64,000 bases of DNA from JAYFNU01 sp034933305 (lineage in GTDB: Bacteria > Bacillota > Clostridia > Oscillospirales > Ruminococcaceae), in NCBI GenBank assembly GCA_034933305.1, contig JAYFNU010000001.1, positions 1 through 64,000 on the forward strand. The letters are read 5' to 3'. The notes under the pieces are model-generated. The model saw only the letters and a program-made list of their open reading frames with translations, was not told the DNA's origin and did not search any database. Shown here piece after piece: positions 8,637 through 16,636 of this stretch. Position 1 is the first letter of the stretch; the number at the start of each line of letters is the position of its first letter. A program made the position numbers and the translations under genes.

Positions 8637-9967
8637 AGAAGGGGGACACGACGGCGAAACGGCTGCAGCGGCTGTCGCGGCGGCGGATCTTCGCCATGCT
8701 CTTTTTCATCAACCTCGCGCTGCTCGCGCTCGCGGCGGCCGCCTGGTGCTATTTGCAGGAGAGCGCGTGGGCGGGGGAATACGATCCCGCCGTGCTGCTC
8801 GGAACGATCGCCCGCCGCGTCGCCTTCGAGCGCGCCCCGGCCGGCCTGCCGCACGTCCGCTATCTCCTGTCGTCGCCCGCGCTCGGGCAGACGGCCGTCG
8901 ACGCGACGGGCTTCGCCTTTGCGGCGCTCGCGTGCGTGCCCGTGGCGTGGCTGCTCGAGGGGATCGTCGTGTGGGCGTTCGAGCCGCTCGCGCTGTCCGA
9001 CATCCAAAGCCAGCTCAAGCCGCTCTACCGCCTCGCGGAACAGACGCAGAAGCTGTCGCAGGAGCGGTACGTCCCGCCGCGGCAGCCCGCGCAGCCGCGC
9101 GCGCCCCAGAACGGCTCGCTGCACAAGCTGGAGACGGCCATCGACAGCCTGCGCCCCGGCGCGCCGGGCGCGCAGCTGCACACCGACGACAAGGATCTCA
9201 AGGGCCTCGAGGATGCCGTCAACAGCCTGCTCGCGCGCACGCGCGAGAGCTATGCGCAGCAGACGCGCTTCGTCTCCGACGCCTCGCACGAGCTGCGCAC
9301 GCCCATCGCCGTCATCAAGGGCTACGCCGACATGCTCGACCGGTGGGGGACGAAGGACGAAAAGGTCCTCGGGGAATCCATCGCCGCCATCCGCGGCGAG
9401 GCGGAACACATGAACCGTCTCGTCGAGCAGCTGCTGTTCCTTGCGCGCGGCGACAGCGGCCGCGCGCAGCTCAATTTCGCCGAGTTTTCGCTCAGCGACA
9501 TGATGCGGGAGGTCTACGCGGAGTCGTCGATGATCGATCCCGGCCACAGGTGGGCGATCCGCGCGGACGCCGAGGTCACCGCGTACGGCGACGCCGCGAT
9601 GCTCAAGCAGGCCGTGCGCGTGCTCGTCGACAACGCGGTGAAATATACGCCCGCCGGGGAAGTCATCCTTCTGCGGGCGGCGGCGGATGAGACCGGCGGG
9701 CCCTGCGCCGTCGTCGAGGACGGCGGCATCGGCATGCGCGCCGAGGACGTCCCGCGCGTTTTCGAGCGTTTTTTCCGGGCCGACGCGACGCGCGCGAAGA
9801 GCGCGGGCGGCACGGGGCTCGGCCTGTCGGTCGCAAAATGGGTCGCCGACAGCCACGGCGGCTGGTTCGACATCGTCAGCAGCGAGGGTGTCGGCACGCG
9901 CTTCACGCTGCATCTGCCGAAGCCGCAGGAGGCGAAGCGCCTGCTCGGCGGCGCGCAGACCGAATAG
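8633..9967 (+). CDS. Sensor histidine kinase
   Basis: A 444-aa membrane kinase, partner of the preceding regulator. Two membrane helices (about 19-40 and 94-116) frame a short extracytoplasmic loop. A linker, then the H-box SDASHELRTP with H219, N-box with N334 (NAVKYTP) and the G-boxes EDGGIGM and GGTGLGLS follow. The N-terminal ATP motif reads EDGGIGM rather than the usual DNGxGI, a mild deviation. The start ATG overlaps the regulator stop. The loop is too short for a large ligand domain, which suggests sensing at or in the membrane (inference). Confidence 0.93.
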   Translation: MKKGDTTAKRLQRLSRRRIFAMLFFINLALLALAAAAWCYLQESAWAGEYDPAVLLGTIARRVAFERAPAGLPHVRYLLSSPALGQTAVDATGFAFAALACVPVAWLLEGIVVWAFEPLALSDIQSQLKPLYRLAEQTQKLSQERYVPPRQPAQPRAPQNGSLHKLETAIDSLRPGAPGAQLHTDDKDLKGLEDAVNSLLARTRESYAQQTRFVSDASHELRTPIAVIKGYADMLDRWGTKDEKVLGESIAAIRGEAEHMNRLVEQLLFLARGDSGRAQLNFAEFSLSDMMREVYAESSMIDPGHRWAIRADAEVTAYGDAAMLKQAVRVLVDNAVKYTPAGEVILLRAAADETGGPCAVVEDGGIGMRAEDVPRVFERFFRADATRAKSAGGTGLGLSVAKWVADSHGGWFDIVSSEGVGTRFTLHLPKPQEAKRLLGGAQTE

Positions 9968-9982
9968 ACGAGCGCCCACATA

Positions 9983-10038
9983 AAAAACGCCCCGGACGGG
10001 CTGCGGAAAGGATTCCGCAGCGCATCCGGGGCTTCTTT
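9983..10038. terminator. Bidirectional terminator between kinase and corrinoid operon
   Basis: GCCCCGGA (9989-9996) pairs with TCCGGGGC (10025-10032). An inner stem CTGCGGAA/TTCCGCAG (10001-10008 with 10013-10020) stacks inside it. A- and T-runs flank both sides. Confidence 0.85.
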
Positions 10039-10060
10039 TATTCTTTCCGGCGGCCGGCGT

Positions 10061-10405
10061 TCATTTGAGGACGGCCGGCAGCCCGCACACGATGCGCACG
10101 ACGTGCTCGGCGCGCTGCGCGAGCAGCACGCACAGCCTGCCCGCGGCCTCGCGGCCCTCGCGCTCCGCGCGCCCGGCGGGGATGACGCCGCTGCCGACCT
10201 CGTCGCAGACGACGACCTGCTTTTCGAGCAGCGCCGGCAGCAGCGCCGGCGCGTTTGCCGGGTCGGCGGCGGCCATCGCCTGCACGTTGCACACGACGGG
10301 CCGGCCGTCGAGCACGGCGTCGGCGATGTCGGCGTCGGTATAGCCGTACGCCGCCTTCACATATTCGAGCTTTCCCGACGCGTGCGCGCCGACGACGAGG
10401 ATCAT
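10061..10405 (-). CDS. Short CobU-like nucleotide-binding protein
   Basis: A 114-aa protein with a P-loop (GAHASGK, from residue 6) and the CobU hallmark DEVGSGVIP, ending in GLPAVLK. It looks like a shortened relative of adenosylcobinamide kinase/guanylyltransferase, whose usual length is about 170-180 aa. A full-length CobU lies two genes upstream, so this copy may have one of the two activities, a regulatory role, or be redundant; sequence does not decide. Its start overlaps the cobS stop by ATGA. It is the last gene of the riboswitch-controlled operon. Confidence 0.7.
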   Translation of the reverse strand: MILVVGAHASGKLEYVKAAYGYTDADIADAVLDGRPVVCNVQAMAAADPANAPALLPALLEKQVVVCDEVGSGVIPAGRAEREGREAAGRLCVLLAQRAEHVVRIVCGLPAVLK

Positions 10406-11169
10406 ACAGCCGCCTTCCCGGCGAGCAGGAACGCCGCGAGCATCGCGAGCTCGCCGACCTGGATGAGCCAGCCCGCAAGGTCGCCGCTCATGCCGCCGAA
10501 TTCTTTTTTGGACATAAAGTACATATAGACCGTGCACAGCGCGCAGGCGGCGAGCGCCGCCGCGCCGGGAAGGGGGAACAGCAGCACCATCGCCGCGCCG
10601 GCCGCCGCGAAGATCGCGGCGCAGATGCCGGCCGCGCCGCGCCCGGCCGGCGTTTTGAACATGTCGAGCATGTCGCCCGCGCCGCTCGAGGGAAAACACA
10701 GCGACGCGAAGCTGCCCGCGCACCGGCTCAGGATCTGCACGAGCCCCAGCGCCAGCGCGGTGCGCCCGTTCGGCGCAAACGCCGTGCAGACGCCGAAATA
10801 GAGCAGCAGATACGCCCCCACCGCGATGACGGCGAAGGCGCCGCAGCGCGGATCATGCAGGATCTCCCGCTTTTTTTCCGGCGGTGCGTGGCTCGCGAGG
10901 GCGTCCGCGGTGTCCGCGAAGCCGTCGAGATGGATGCCGCCCGACACGGCGAGCGGAACGAGCGTGAGGCCCGACGCGAACAGAGGAGCGCCGAAGCCGA
11001 GCGCCGCCGAGACGGCGCACCAGCCCCACAGCGCGAGACCCGAAAAAACGCCGACGACGGGCAGCGCCGCGAGCACGTAGGCGAGGTTGTCGTCCTGCCA
11101 GCGGGGCTTTGGGACGGGCACGCGCGAAAATGTCGAGATGCACAGCGCGAGCGAGCGCAGGATCTTCAT
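10402..11169 (-). CDS. cobS: Adenosylcobinamide-GDP ribazoletransferase (cobalamin synthase) CobS
   Basis: A 255-aa polytopic membrane protein that joins adenosylcobinamide-GDP to alpha-ribazole in the last steps of nucleotide-loop assembly. The N-terminal FSRVPVP, the acidic block HLDGFADTADAL at about residue 75 and the HDPRCGAFAV block at about 105 are characteristic of CobS. Most of the rest is hydrophobic helices. It overlaps CobU upstream and the short CobU-like gene downstream by 4 bases each. It probably serves corrinoid salvage, because no corrin-ring genes are nearby. Confidence 0.92.
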   Translation of the reverse strand: MKILRSLALCISTFSRVPVPKPRWQDDNLAYVLAALPVVGVFSGLALWGWCAVSAALGFGAPLFASGLTLVPLAVSGGIHLDGFADTADALASHAPPEKKREILHDPRCGAFAVIAVGAYLLLYFGVCTAFAPNGRTALALGLVQILSRCAGSFASLCFPSSGAGDMLDMFKTPAGRGAAGICAAIFAAAGAAMVLLFPLPGAAALAACALCTVYMYFMSKKEFGGMSGDLAGWLIQVGELAMLAAFLLAGKAAV

Positions 11170-11690
11170 AGGAGCTCTCCCTTCAGCGGAATGGGGATGC
11201 CGCAGCACAGCTCGAAGACGCGGTCGAACTCCGCCGCGAGCGCGCGGTTGACGCGGCCGAGCGCGCCGACATAGCGCATCACCGCCGCGTCGTAGCCGCC
11301 GCCGTCGCTGCCGACGTCGTTCGTCACGACGATGAGGTCGTCGCATTGCGCGGCGAGCGCGCGCACGCCCCGCAGCACGGCGTCCTCCGCCGCGTCCGCG
11401 CCCGCGCCGTCGGCGTCGAACATCTCGTTCGCCGTCAGGTTGCACAGGCATTCGAGCAGCACCGTCCCGCGCGAGGGAAGCCGCAGGCCCGCGAGATCGG
11501 TGTAGCGCTCGATCGTCACGAACTGCTTGTCCGCGCGCAGCGCCCGGTGGCGGGCGACGCGCGCGGCGCCCTCGTCCCCGTACGGGCGCATGGCGGCGAT
11601 ATAATACCGCGGCAGCGGCAGGCGCACGGCCGCGGCCTCCGCATAGGTGCTCTTGCCGCACGCCGAGCCGCCCGTGAGCAGCAGCTTCAT
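11166..11690 (-). CDS. cobU: Adenosylcobinamide kinase/guanylyltransferase CobU
   Basis: A 174-aa protein with P-loop GGSACGKS at residues 7-14, the block VVTNDVGSDGGGYDAAVMRY in the C-terminal half and a CCGIPIPLKG ending, all CobU-type. It phosphorylates adenosylcobinamide and transfers GMP to give the substrate of CobS. The usual glycine in EVGxG is replaced here: NDVGSDGGG, a small variation. The gene overlaps its neighbours by ATGA at both ends within the corrinoid operon. Confidence 0.9.
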   Translation of the reverse strand: MKLLLTGGSACGKSTYAEAAAVRLPLPRYYIAAMRPYGDEGAARVARHRALRADKQFVTIERYTDLAGLRLPSRGTVLLECLCNLTANEMFDADGAGADAAEDAVLRGVRALAAQCDDLIVVTNDVGSDGGGYDAAVMRYVGALGRVNRALAAEFDRVFELCCGIPIPLKGELL

Positions 11691-12457
11691 TGCATATCCT
11701 CCCACGCCGACAGCATCGAATGCATCCAGGCGTAAACATCCATGGAGTAGACGTCCTCGAGATTGCGCCGCGTCAGCACGTCGCGCACGGCGCCCTGCGA
11801 TACCACGCGGCCCTTGTCGAGCAGCACCGCGCGCGTGCCGAAGGCGAGCGCCGTCGACAGGTCGTGCACGACGGAGATGACGGCGCGGCCGGGCTGGCGG
11901 AGCCATTCGCGCAGCAGCTCGAAGGTCTGCTTCTGGTAGATGAGGTCGAGGTGGTTGGCCGGCTCGTCGAGGATGAGCAGACGCGGCTCCTGCGCGAAGA
12001 CCTGCGCGAGAAAAGCGCGCTGCAGCTCGCCGCCCGACAGCGTCAGCACCGACTGCCCGCGCTGCCCGCGAAGGCCGGTGACGTCGAGCGCCCGCTCGAC
12101 GGCGGCGGCGTCCTCGTCGCTGCCGCCGCGGGAAAAGGGGCCCGCGTGGCTGTAACGCCCGAGGCGCACGATCTCCTCGACCGTGAAGGCGTAGGAGACG
12201 TGGTGGCTCTGCGCGAGCACGCCGATATTCTTCGCGCGCGCGGACGGCCGCATGCGCGCGACGTCCGCACCCTCGAACAATACGTCCCCCTCGTAGGGAA
12301 CGCCCCCCGTAACGGCGGCGACCGCCGTGCTCTTCCCGGCGCCGTTGGGCCCGGTGAGCATCAGCCACTCGCCGCTGTCGACGCCGAAGCTGACGCCGTC
12401 GAGGATGGTCAGCGCGCCGTAGCGCACCGTCAGGCCGCGTATGTCCAGCAGCTTCAT
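11687..12457 (-). CDS. ABC transporter ATPase, BtuD/FecE type (probable corrinoid uptake)
   Basis: A 256-aa ATPase with Walker A GPNGAGKS, signature LSGGELQRAF and Walker B LLILDEPANHLD, belonging to the iron-siderophore/B12 importer family. The family alone does not separate heme, siderophore and B12. The cobalamin riboswitch upstream and the cobU/cobS genes in the same operon make corrinoid the likely cargo. It overlaps the permease and cobU genes by ATGA. Confidence 0.9.
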   Translation of the reverse strand: MKLLDIRGLTVRYGALTILDGVSFGVDSGEWLMLTGPNGAGKSTAVAAVTGGVPYEGDVLFEGADVARMRPSARAKNIGVLAQSHHVSYAFTVEEIVRLGRYSHAGPFSRGGSDEDAAAVERALDVTGLRGQRGQSVLTLSGGELQRAFLAQVFAQEPRLLILDEPANHLDLIYQKQTFELLREWLRQPGRAVISVVHDLSTALAFGTRAVLLDKGRVVSQGAVRDVLTRRNLEDVYSMDVYAWMHSMLSAWEDMQ

Positions 12458-13488
12458 TTCGACCGCCCCGCTTTATAGAATACGGCGATGAACACGATCG
12501 TCCCGATGAAGGACGTCACGACGCCGATGGGCAGCTCCCGCGGGCGCAGCACGACGCGCGCCGCGAGATCCGCGAGCATGAGAAAGATCGCGCCCGCGAA
12601 GGCCGACGCCGGCAGCAGCCGCGCGTGGTTCGGCCCCGTGAGCAGGCGCGCCACGTGCGGCACCACGAGGCCGACGAAGCCGATGGTCCCGCTGACGGAC
12701 ACGCAGATGCCGATGAGCGCGGAGGAGGCGATGAGCACCGCGAGCTTGACGCGGCGCACGTCGACGCCCACGTGGCGGGCGTTGTCCTCGCCCACGGAAA
12801 AGGCGTTGAGCTCGCGCGACAGGCACAGCAGCAGCCCGCCGCATACCGCGAAGCCCGCGAGCAGCGTCAGCGCGTCCGTGTAGTTGCTGCCGCTGAGCGA
12901 GCCCATGGTCCAGAACATGATGGACTTGACGTGCTCGCCCGCAAAGGTGACGATGAGGCTGGTGATGCTGTTCGCGAACATCGAAAAGACGACGCCCGTG
13001 AGGATGATCGTGTTTGTCGACAGCGAGCTGTCGAGCCGGTAGGCGAGCGACAGGATGGCCGCGAGCGACAAAAAGGCGAACAGCATGGCGAGGCCCATCG
13101 TCCCCGCGAACGGGAGGCCCGGCAGCTGCACGCCGAAGGCGATGGCGATGACCGCGCCGAGGGACGCGCCCGACGAGACGCCCAGCGTCGAGCCGTCCGC
13201 GAGGGGGTTGCGCAGCAGCCCCTGCATCGCGGCGCCCGACACCGACAGCGCGCCGCCCACGAGCGCCGCGCACAGCACGCGCGGCAGGCGCACCGACAGG
13301 ATGATCGACTGCGCCGTGCCGCCCGTGTAGGCCGTGGAAAAAAGTGCGGACCGGATGGCCGACAGCGTGTCGCGCACGGGGATGTCGACGCTGCCGGCGC
13401 ACACGCACAGCAGCGCGCACGCGACGGTCAGCGCCGCGAAAGCCGCGCACTGAAACGCTGTGAACTTTTCGGACCGCACTTTTTCCAT
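12454..13488 (-). CDS. FecCD/BtuC-family ABC permease (probable corrinoid uptake)
   Basis: A 344-aa membrane protein with about ten hydrophobic helices and the GAAMQGLLRNPLADGSTLGV block near residue 85. That block, and GTIGFVGLVVPH near residue 265, are hallmarks of the FecCD/BtuC permease family. It forms the channel with the ATPase encoded directly downstream (ATGA overlap). Length is normal. Confidence 0.92.
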   Translation of the reverse strand: MEKVRSEKFTAFQCAAFAALTVACALLCVCAGSVDIPVRDTLSAIRSALFSTAYTGGTAQSIILSVRLPRVLCAALVGGALSVSGAAMQGLLRNPLADGSTLGVSSGASLGAVIAIAFGVQLPGLPFAGTMGLAMLFAFLSLAAILSLAYRLDSSLSTNTIILTGVVFSMFANSITSLIVTFAGEHVKSIMFWTMGSLSGSNYTDALTLLAGFAVCGGLLLCLSRELNAFSVGEDNARHVGVDVRRVKLAVLIASSALIGICVSVSGTIGFVGLVVPHVARLLTGPNHARLLPASAFAGAIFLMLADLAARVVLRPRELPIGVVTSFIGTIVFIAVFYKAGRSK

Positions 13489-13536
13489 TGCGTTATTTCT
13501 TTTCCGGCGGCCTGCGCCGCCCGTCGGCCGGACGGC

Positions 13537-14490
13537 TTACGCCGCCGCGGCCTGCTCGTTATAGACGAAATCGAACAGCGCCTGCGCCGCGTCGACAAGC
13601 CGCGGACCCGGGCGGGAGATCTCGTTGGAATCCGCGTTGAAGATGTCGCCGTTGACGACGGCCTTGAGCCCCTGCCAGCCGTCGCGCGAGGCGATCTCAT
13701 CGACCGGGGTCTGTCCCTCGCCGTAATACATGGCGATGGTCACGATGTAGTCGGGATCGCGCTCGATGACCTGCTCTTCGGAGATCTGTCCCCAGCCGTT
13801 CACGTCGGCGAAAGCGTTCGTGAGGCCGAGCATCTTCGCGATCTCATCCATGAATGTGCCGCTGCCGGCGGTCCACAGACCGTACTCGAGCGGCGAGACC
13901 TCGAAATAGACGGTCTTGTCGGCCGTTTTCGCGGCGGCCGCATCGGCCGTGATCTTGTCGAACGAAGTTTTCATGTCCGAGACGAGCGCCGCCGCTTCGG
14001 CGTCCTTGCCGGTCACCGCGCCGAGCATCGCGATCGCCGTGTAGACGCCCTCGATGTCCTGCGCGTCGCTGACGATGACGGGGATGCCGGCATCCTCGAG
14101 CGCCTTGACCTGATCCTCGGTCTGGGCCATCGTCGCCATGACGACGGCGTCGGGCGCGAGCGCGATGATCTCCTCGATGTTGGTCTCGTTGCCCGACTGG
14201 ACGGCCTGGACGTTCAGCACCTCGTCGGGATAGTCGCAGTATTCGCCGCGGCCGACGAGCGTGTCGCCCGCGCCGATGGCGTAGAGGATCTCACAGTCGG
14301 AAGCGGTGAGCGCGACGAGCTTTTTTGCGGGCGCAGCGAGGGTGACCTCGCGGCCGGCCATGTCGGTGACGGTGACGGACGTGTCCTGCGCGGCCGTGTC
14401 GTCCGCGGGCGCATCGCTCTTGCAGCCGGCGAAGGAAAGCGCCAGCGCGAGCACGAGCACAAGGGAAAGGATCTTCGAGTACCTGTTCAT
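13537..14490 (-). CDS. Corrinoid/iron-type ABC transporter substrate-binding lipoprotein (BtuF-like)
   Basis: A 317-aa helical-backbone (cluster A-II) binding protein. The lipobox LSFAGC lies at the end of the signal peptide, followed by a T/A-rich linker and the PF01497-type lobes (VALTASDCEILYAIGAG, then EEIIALAPDAVV). The start at 14490 follows GAGAGGGG; the longer in-frame start runs through the leader terminator and is rejected. It is the first gene after the cobalamin riboswitch, so it should be repressed when B12 is plentiful. Confidence 0.9.
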   Translation of the reverse strand: MNRYSKILSLVLVLALALSFAGCKSDAPADDTAAQDTSVTVTDMAGREVTLAAPAKKLVALTASDCEILYAIGAGDTLVGRGEYCDYPDEVLNVQAVQSGNETNIEEIIALAPDAVVMATMAQTEDQVKALEDAGIPVIVSDAQDIEGVYTAIAMLGAVTGKDAEAAALVSDMKTSFDKITADAAAAKTADKTVYFEVSPLEYGLWTAGSGTFMDEIAKMLGLTNAFADVNGWGQISEEQVIERDPDYIVTIAMYYGEGQTPVDEIASRDGWQGLKAVVNGDIFNADSNEISRPGPRLVDAAQALFDFVYNEQAAAA

Positions 14491-14570
14491 AAAAGTACCC
14501 CTCTCATCATATTCAACCGAACGAGCGGACCGGTGCCTTCCGCGCCCATGCGCGGAAGAAAGAGGGGCAC

Positions 14571-14605
14571 AAAAAAGGCTGCCTTCCCCTGACGGCGAAG
14601 GCAGC
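14571..14605 (-). terminator. Riboswitch expression-platform terminator
   Basis: On the minus strand CTGCCTTC (RC of 14597-14604) pairs with GAAGGCAG (RC of 14579-14586) and is followed by six T (14571-14576). It lies between the cobalamin aptamer and the start codon. A further 8-bp hairpin (CTTCCGCG/CGCGGAAG, 14537-14558) lies nearer the start. Confidence 0.8.
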
Positions 14606-14644
14606 GCAGAATCAAAACAACGGCGCGGCCGTTTGTTCCCCAAC

Positions 14645-14830
14645 TCCAGAGGTGATACTGCGAAACAGGATGTCCCGGCTTAGCTTCATCCTCCCGGACG
14701 TCTTCCCGCCTTGCGGCAGTGACATAATGTCCGGTCGTCTGCATCACGGTTACTGGGATAGCCCGGAAATCACATCCGGTTCCCCAAACGCACCAGCGTT
14801 CGCGCTCTCGCGCTGTTTCACAGGCTGTTC
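14645..14830 (-). promoter_or_regulatory. Cobalamin riboswitch
   Basis: Read on the minus strand, the leader contains the conserved cobalamin-aptamer blocks in order: GGGGAACCGGATGTGATTTC, CTATCCCAGTAACCGTGATG, a GTCACTGC...GCGGGAAG block and the B12-box-like AAGCCGGGACATCCTG. Boundaries are approximate. It is followed by an intrinsic terminator and then the binding-protein gene, so transcription of the corrinoid operon is likely reduced when adenosylcobalamin binds. Confidence 0.88.
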
Positions 14831-14842
14831 GATTGTGACAAA

Positions 14843-14871
14843 AGCATAGCACACCGCCGCGGTCAAGTCAA
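14843..14871 (-). promoter_or_regulatory. Promoter of the riboswitch-controlled corrinoid operon
   Basis: On the minus strand TTGACT (14871-14866) and TATGCT (14848-14843) are separated by 17 bases, just upstream of the aptamer and right after the cupin stop codon. Confidence 0.7.
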
Positions 14872-14878
14872 CCTCCGC

Positions 14879-15229
14879 TCAGCGGTAAAGGATGAGCGCG
14901 ACGAAGACGAGATCCCCGCTGCCGGTGTTGCGGATGCCGTGGGATTCCCCGTCGCCCGTGAAGGTGACGTCGCCCGCCGAAACGCTCCGCAGGACGCCGT
15001 TGTCGTCGTATTCGCCGCTGCCGCGCACGATGAAGTAGGTCTCGCTCTCGCCCTCGTGCTTGTGGGTGCCGATGGAGCAGCCGGGCGCGAGCGTCATCTC
15101 GCTGAAAAGCCGGCCCTTGCCGTACATCTCGTCGGCGCCGTTGAGCAGCGCGCGCGCCTTCACCGTGCCGTCGCCGCCGCGCATCTTTTCGCGCAGCTCT
15201 GTCTTGATCTCGTCCGAACGTCTGATCAT
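14879..15229 (-). CDS. Small cupin-domain protein
   Basis: A 116-aa single-domain cupin with GTHKHEGESETYFIVRGSGE (motif 1, His/Glu metal ligands) at about residue 53 and a second motif around GDGESHGIRNTG. Such proteins bind a metal and act as isomerases, dioxygenases or sensors; no specific substrate is apparent. The start overlaps the thioesterase stop (ATGA) and a GAAAGGA lies inside that gene. It is the last gene of a three-gene operon. Confidence 0.85.
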   Translation of the reverse strand: MIRRSDEIKTELREKMRGGDGTVKARALLNGADEMYGKGRLFSEMTLAPGCSIGTHKHEGESETYFIVRGSGEYDDNGVLRSVSAGDVTFTGDGESHGIRNTGSGDLVFVALILYR

Positions 15230-15696
15230 AATTTTTTTCCTTTCAAATCCAATTGGATCTTGATCGATGGGGAGCGGGGACAGCCCGTCGTGTCCTCGGC
15301 GCGCGGCGTGCGGATGCCCGTCGAAACGGTCGTCGCGACGCACGCGCCCGCTTCGTCGGTGATCGTGACGAGGAAGGAGCAGACGCGCCGCCCCGATTTG
15401 AGGCACTGCGTTTCGGCGGTCAGCCTGCCGGGGCAGGCCGCGTTGTGATAGGTGATGTCGCAGGAGACGGACACCGCGCCGACGTCCTCGCTGTTCGCCG
15501 CGACGGCGAACGCGAAGTCCGCGAGCGTGAACAGCGCGCCGCCCATGACGGTGTTGTGCGCGTTGAGGTGGCGCGTGCCGGCGTCGAGCGCGCAGCGCGC
15601 GTAGTCGGGGCGCGCTTCTTCTATGCTGAGGCCGACGGTCTCGACGGCGAAAATGTCGCCGGCAAAAAACGCCTGTGCGGATGCGATGTCCTTCAT
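15226..15696 (-). CDS. PaaI-type hotdog-fold thioesterase
   Basis: A 156-aa protein with the HNTVMGGALFTLADFAFAVA segment (about residues 46-65) typical of PaaI/YbgC-type acyl-CoA thioesterases. The strand pattern VSCDITYHNAAC follows. It would hydrolyse an acyl- or aryl-CoA thioester in the cytoplasm. The C-terminal end is somewhat long and ends in KGKKL. It overlaps both neighbours by ATGA, indicating a tightly coupled operon with the SCP2-TudS fusion and the cupin. Confidence 0.85.
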   Translation of the reverse strand: MKDIASAQAFFAGDIFAVETVGLSIEEARPDYARCALDAGTRHLNAHNTVMGGALFTLADFAFAVAANSEDVGAVSVSCDITYHNAACPGRLTAETQCLKSGRRVCSFLVTITDEAGACVATTVSTGIRTPRAEDTTGCPRSPSIKIQLDLKGKKL

Positions 15697-16559
15697 GACT
15701 TCTCCTTTGCGTAATTCCGCAGCGCTTCGAGGCGCTGCGCGTAATCGGGCTCCCCGGGCAGGAAGCGCCGGATGCCGAAGACGGGCACGTCGCCGAGCCC
15801 CGCCGCATCGAGAAGCTTTCTGAGCTCCTCGATGAACAGGCCGTCGCCGTCGCGCTCGGCGGTGTCGCGGTCGGTGCCGAGCATGGTGCCCTTTCCCTTT
15901 GTGCGGCCGACGCCGCAGGAGGGGCTCGGGTTCATGCCCATGACGCCGACGATCTCGACGCCGAGCGCGCGGAAGTTTTTGATGTCCCGCACGACGCCCG
16001 CCGCGATGTCCCGGAAGCCCGCGCGCAGCGCGTCGCCGGAGACGGCGCCGTAGTCGTGCTTTTCGAGCCCGAGGCAGCGGTATTCGGGGCAGGGCATCTG
16101 CTCGATGCCGACGCCGCAGCCGAGCAGCGCTTCGACGACGGGCTCGTTGGCCCCCGCGAAGGCGGCGCCCTCCGGGAAGATGGTGTTGAGATCGAGCCAG
16201 CAGTGGCTGACGAACAGCACGCGCCGCCGGCGGCGATCCTGCAAAAACACATAGCCGAGGCGGTACGCGTCGCCGAACAGCCCCTCGAACCGGAGTTCGC
16301 CCGTGACCCACAGCGCGATGAAAAAAGCGCGCTCGCCGGCCGCGATGCTGCGCAGCGAGGCGGCCGTGCAGCGAAAGACGATATCGGCGCGCGCCCGCGC
16401 GCAGGGCGAAAGACGCCCGCCCGCGGACGACCAGAAAAAGCTCTCGCCGTCGATGTCCCATTCGATGACGCGCTCCCAGCCCGCGAGCCGCAGCGCGGTC
16501 TCGGGCCGCTCGTCGGCGCGGCGGACAAGGGAATCGAGCAGCGCTTCCGTTTCGTTCAT
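15693..16559 (-). CDS. SCP2-like domain fused to a TudS/DUF523-related desulfidase domain
   Basis: A 288-aa protein in two parts. Residues about 15-105 resemble a sterol-carrier-protein-2 lipid-binding fold. Residues about 113-285 resemble the TudS (thiouracil desulfidase, DUF523) family, with three cysteines in the expected places: SHCWLD (C120), MPCPEY (C157) and NPSPSCGVGRTKGKGT (C215). In TudS three Cys hold a 4Fe-4S cluster that removes sulfur; here that is inference by family. The start at 16559 follows AGAGGG. It is the first gene of the operon with thioesterase and cupin. Confidence 0.75.
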   Translation of the reverse strand: MNETEALLDSLVRRADERPETALRLAGWERVIEWDIDGESFFWSSAGGRLSPCARARADIVFRCTAASLRSIAAGERAFFIALWVTGELRFEGLFGDAYRLGYVFLQDRRRRRVLFVSHCWLDLNTIFPEGAAFAGANEPVVEALLGCGVGIEQMPCPEYRCLGLEKHDYGAVSGDALRAGFRDIAAGVVRDIKNFRALGVEIVGVMGMNPSPSCGVGRTKGKGTMLGTDRDTAERDGDGLFIEELRKLLDAAGLGDVPVFGIRRFLPGEPDYAQRLEALRNYAKEKS

Positions 16560-16579
16560 ACGCAAAGCCCTCTGTGTGA

Positions 16580-16609
16580 AAATAAAGCCGGCGCATGTGC
16601 GCCGGCTTT
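16580..16609 (-). terminator. Intrinsic terminator after the AbgB-like gene
   Basis: GCCGGCGCA (16587-16595) pairs with TGCGCCGGC (16598-16606). On the minus strand TTTATTTT follows. It separates the AbgB-like gene from the TudS operon. Confidence 0.8.
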
Positions 16610-16636
16610 CATTATACACGCTTTTGCGGCGGTATT

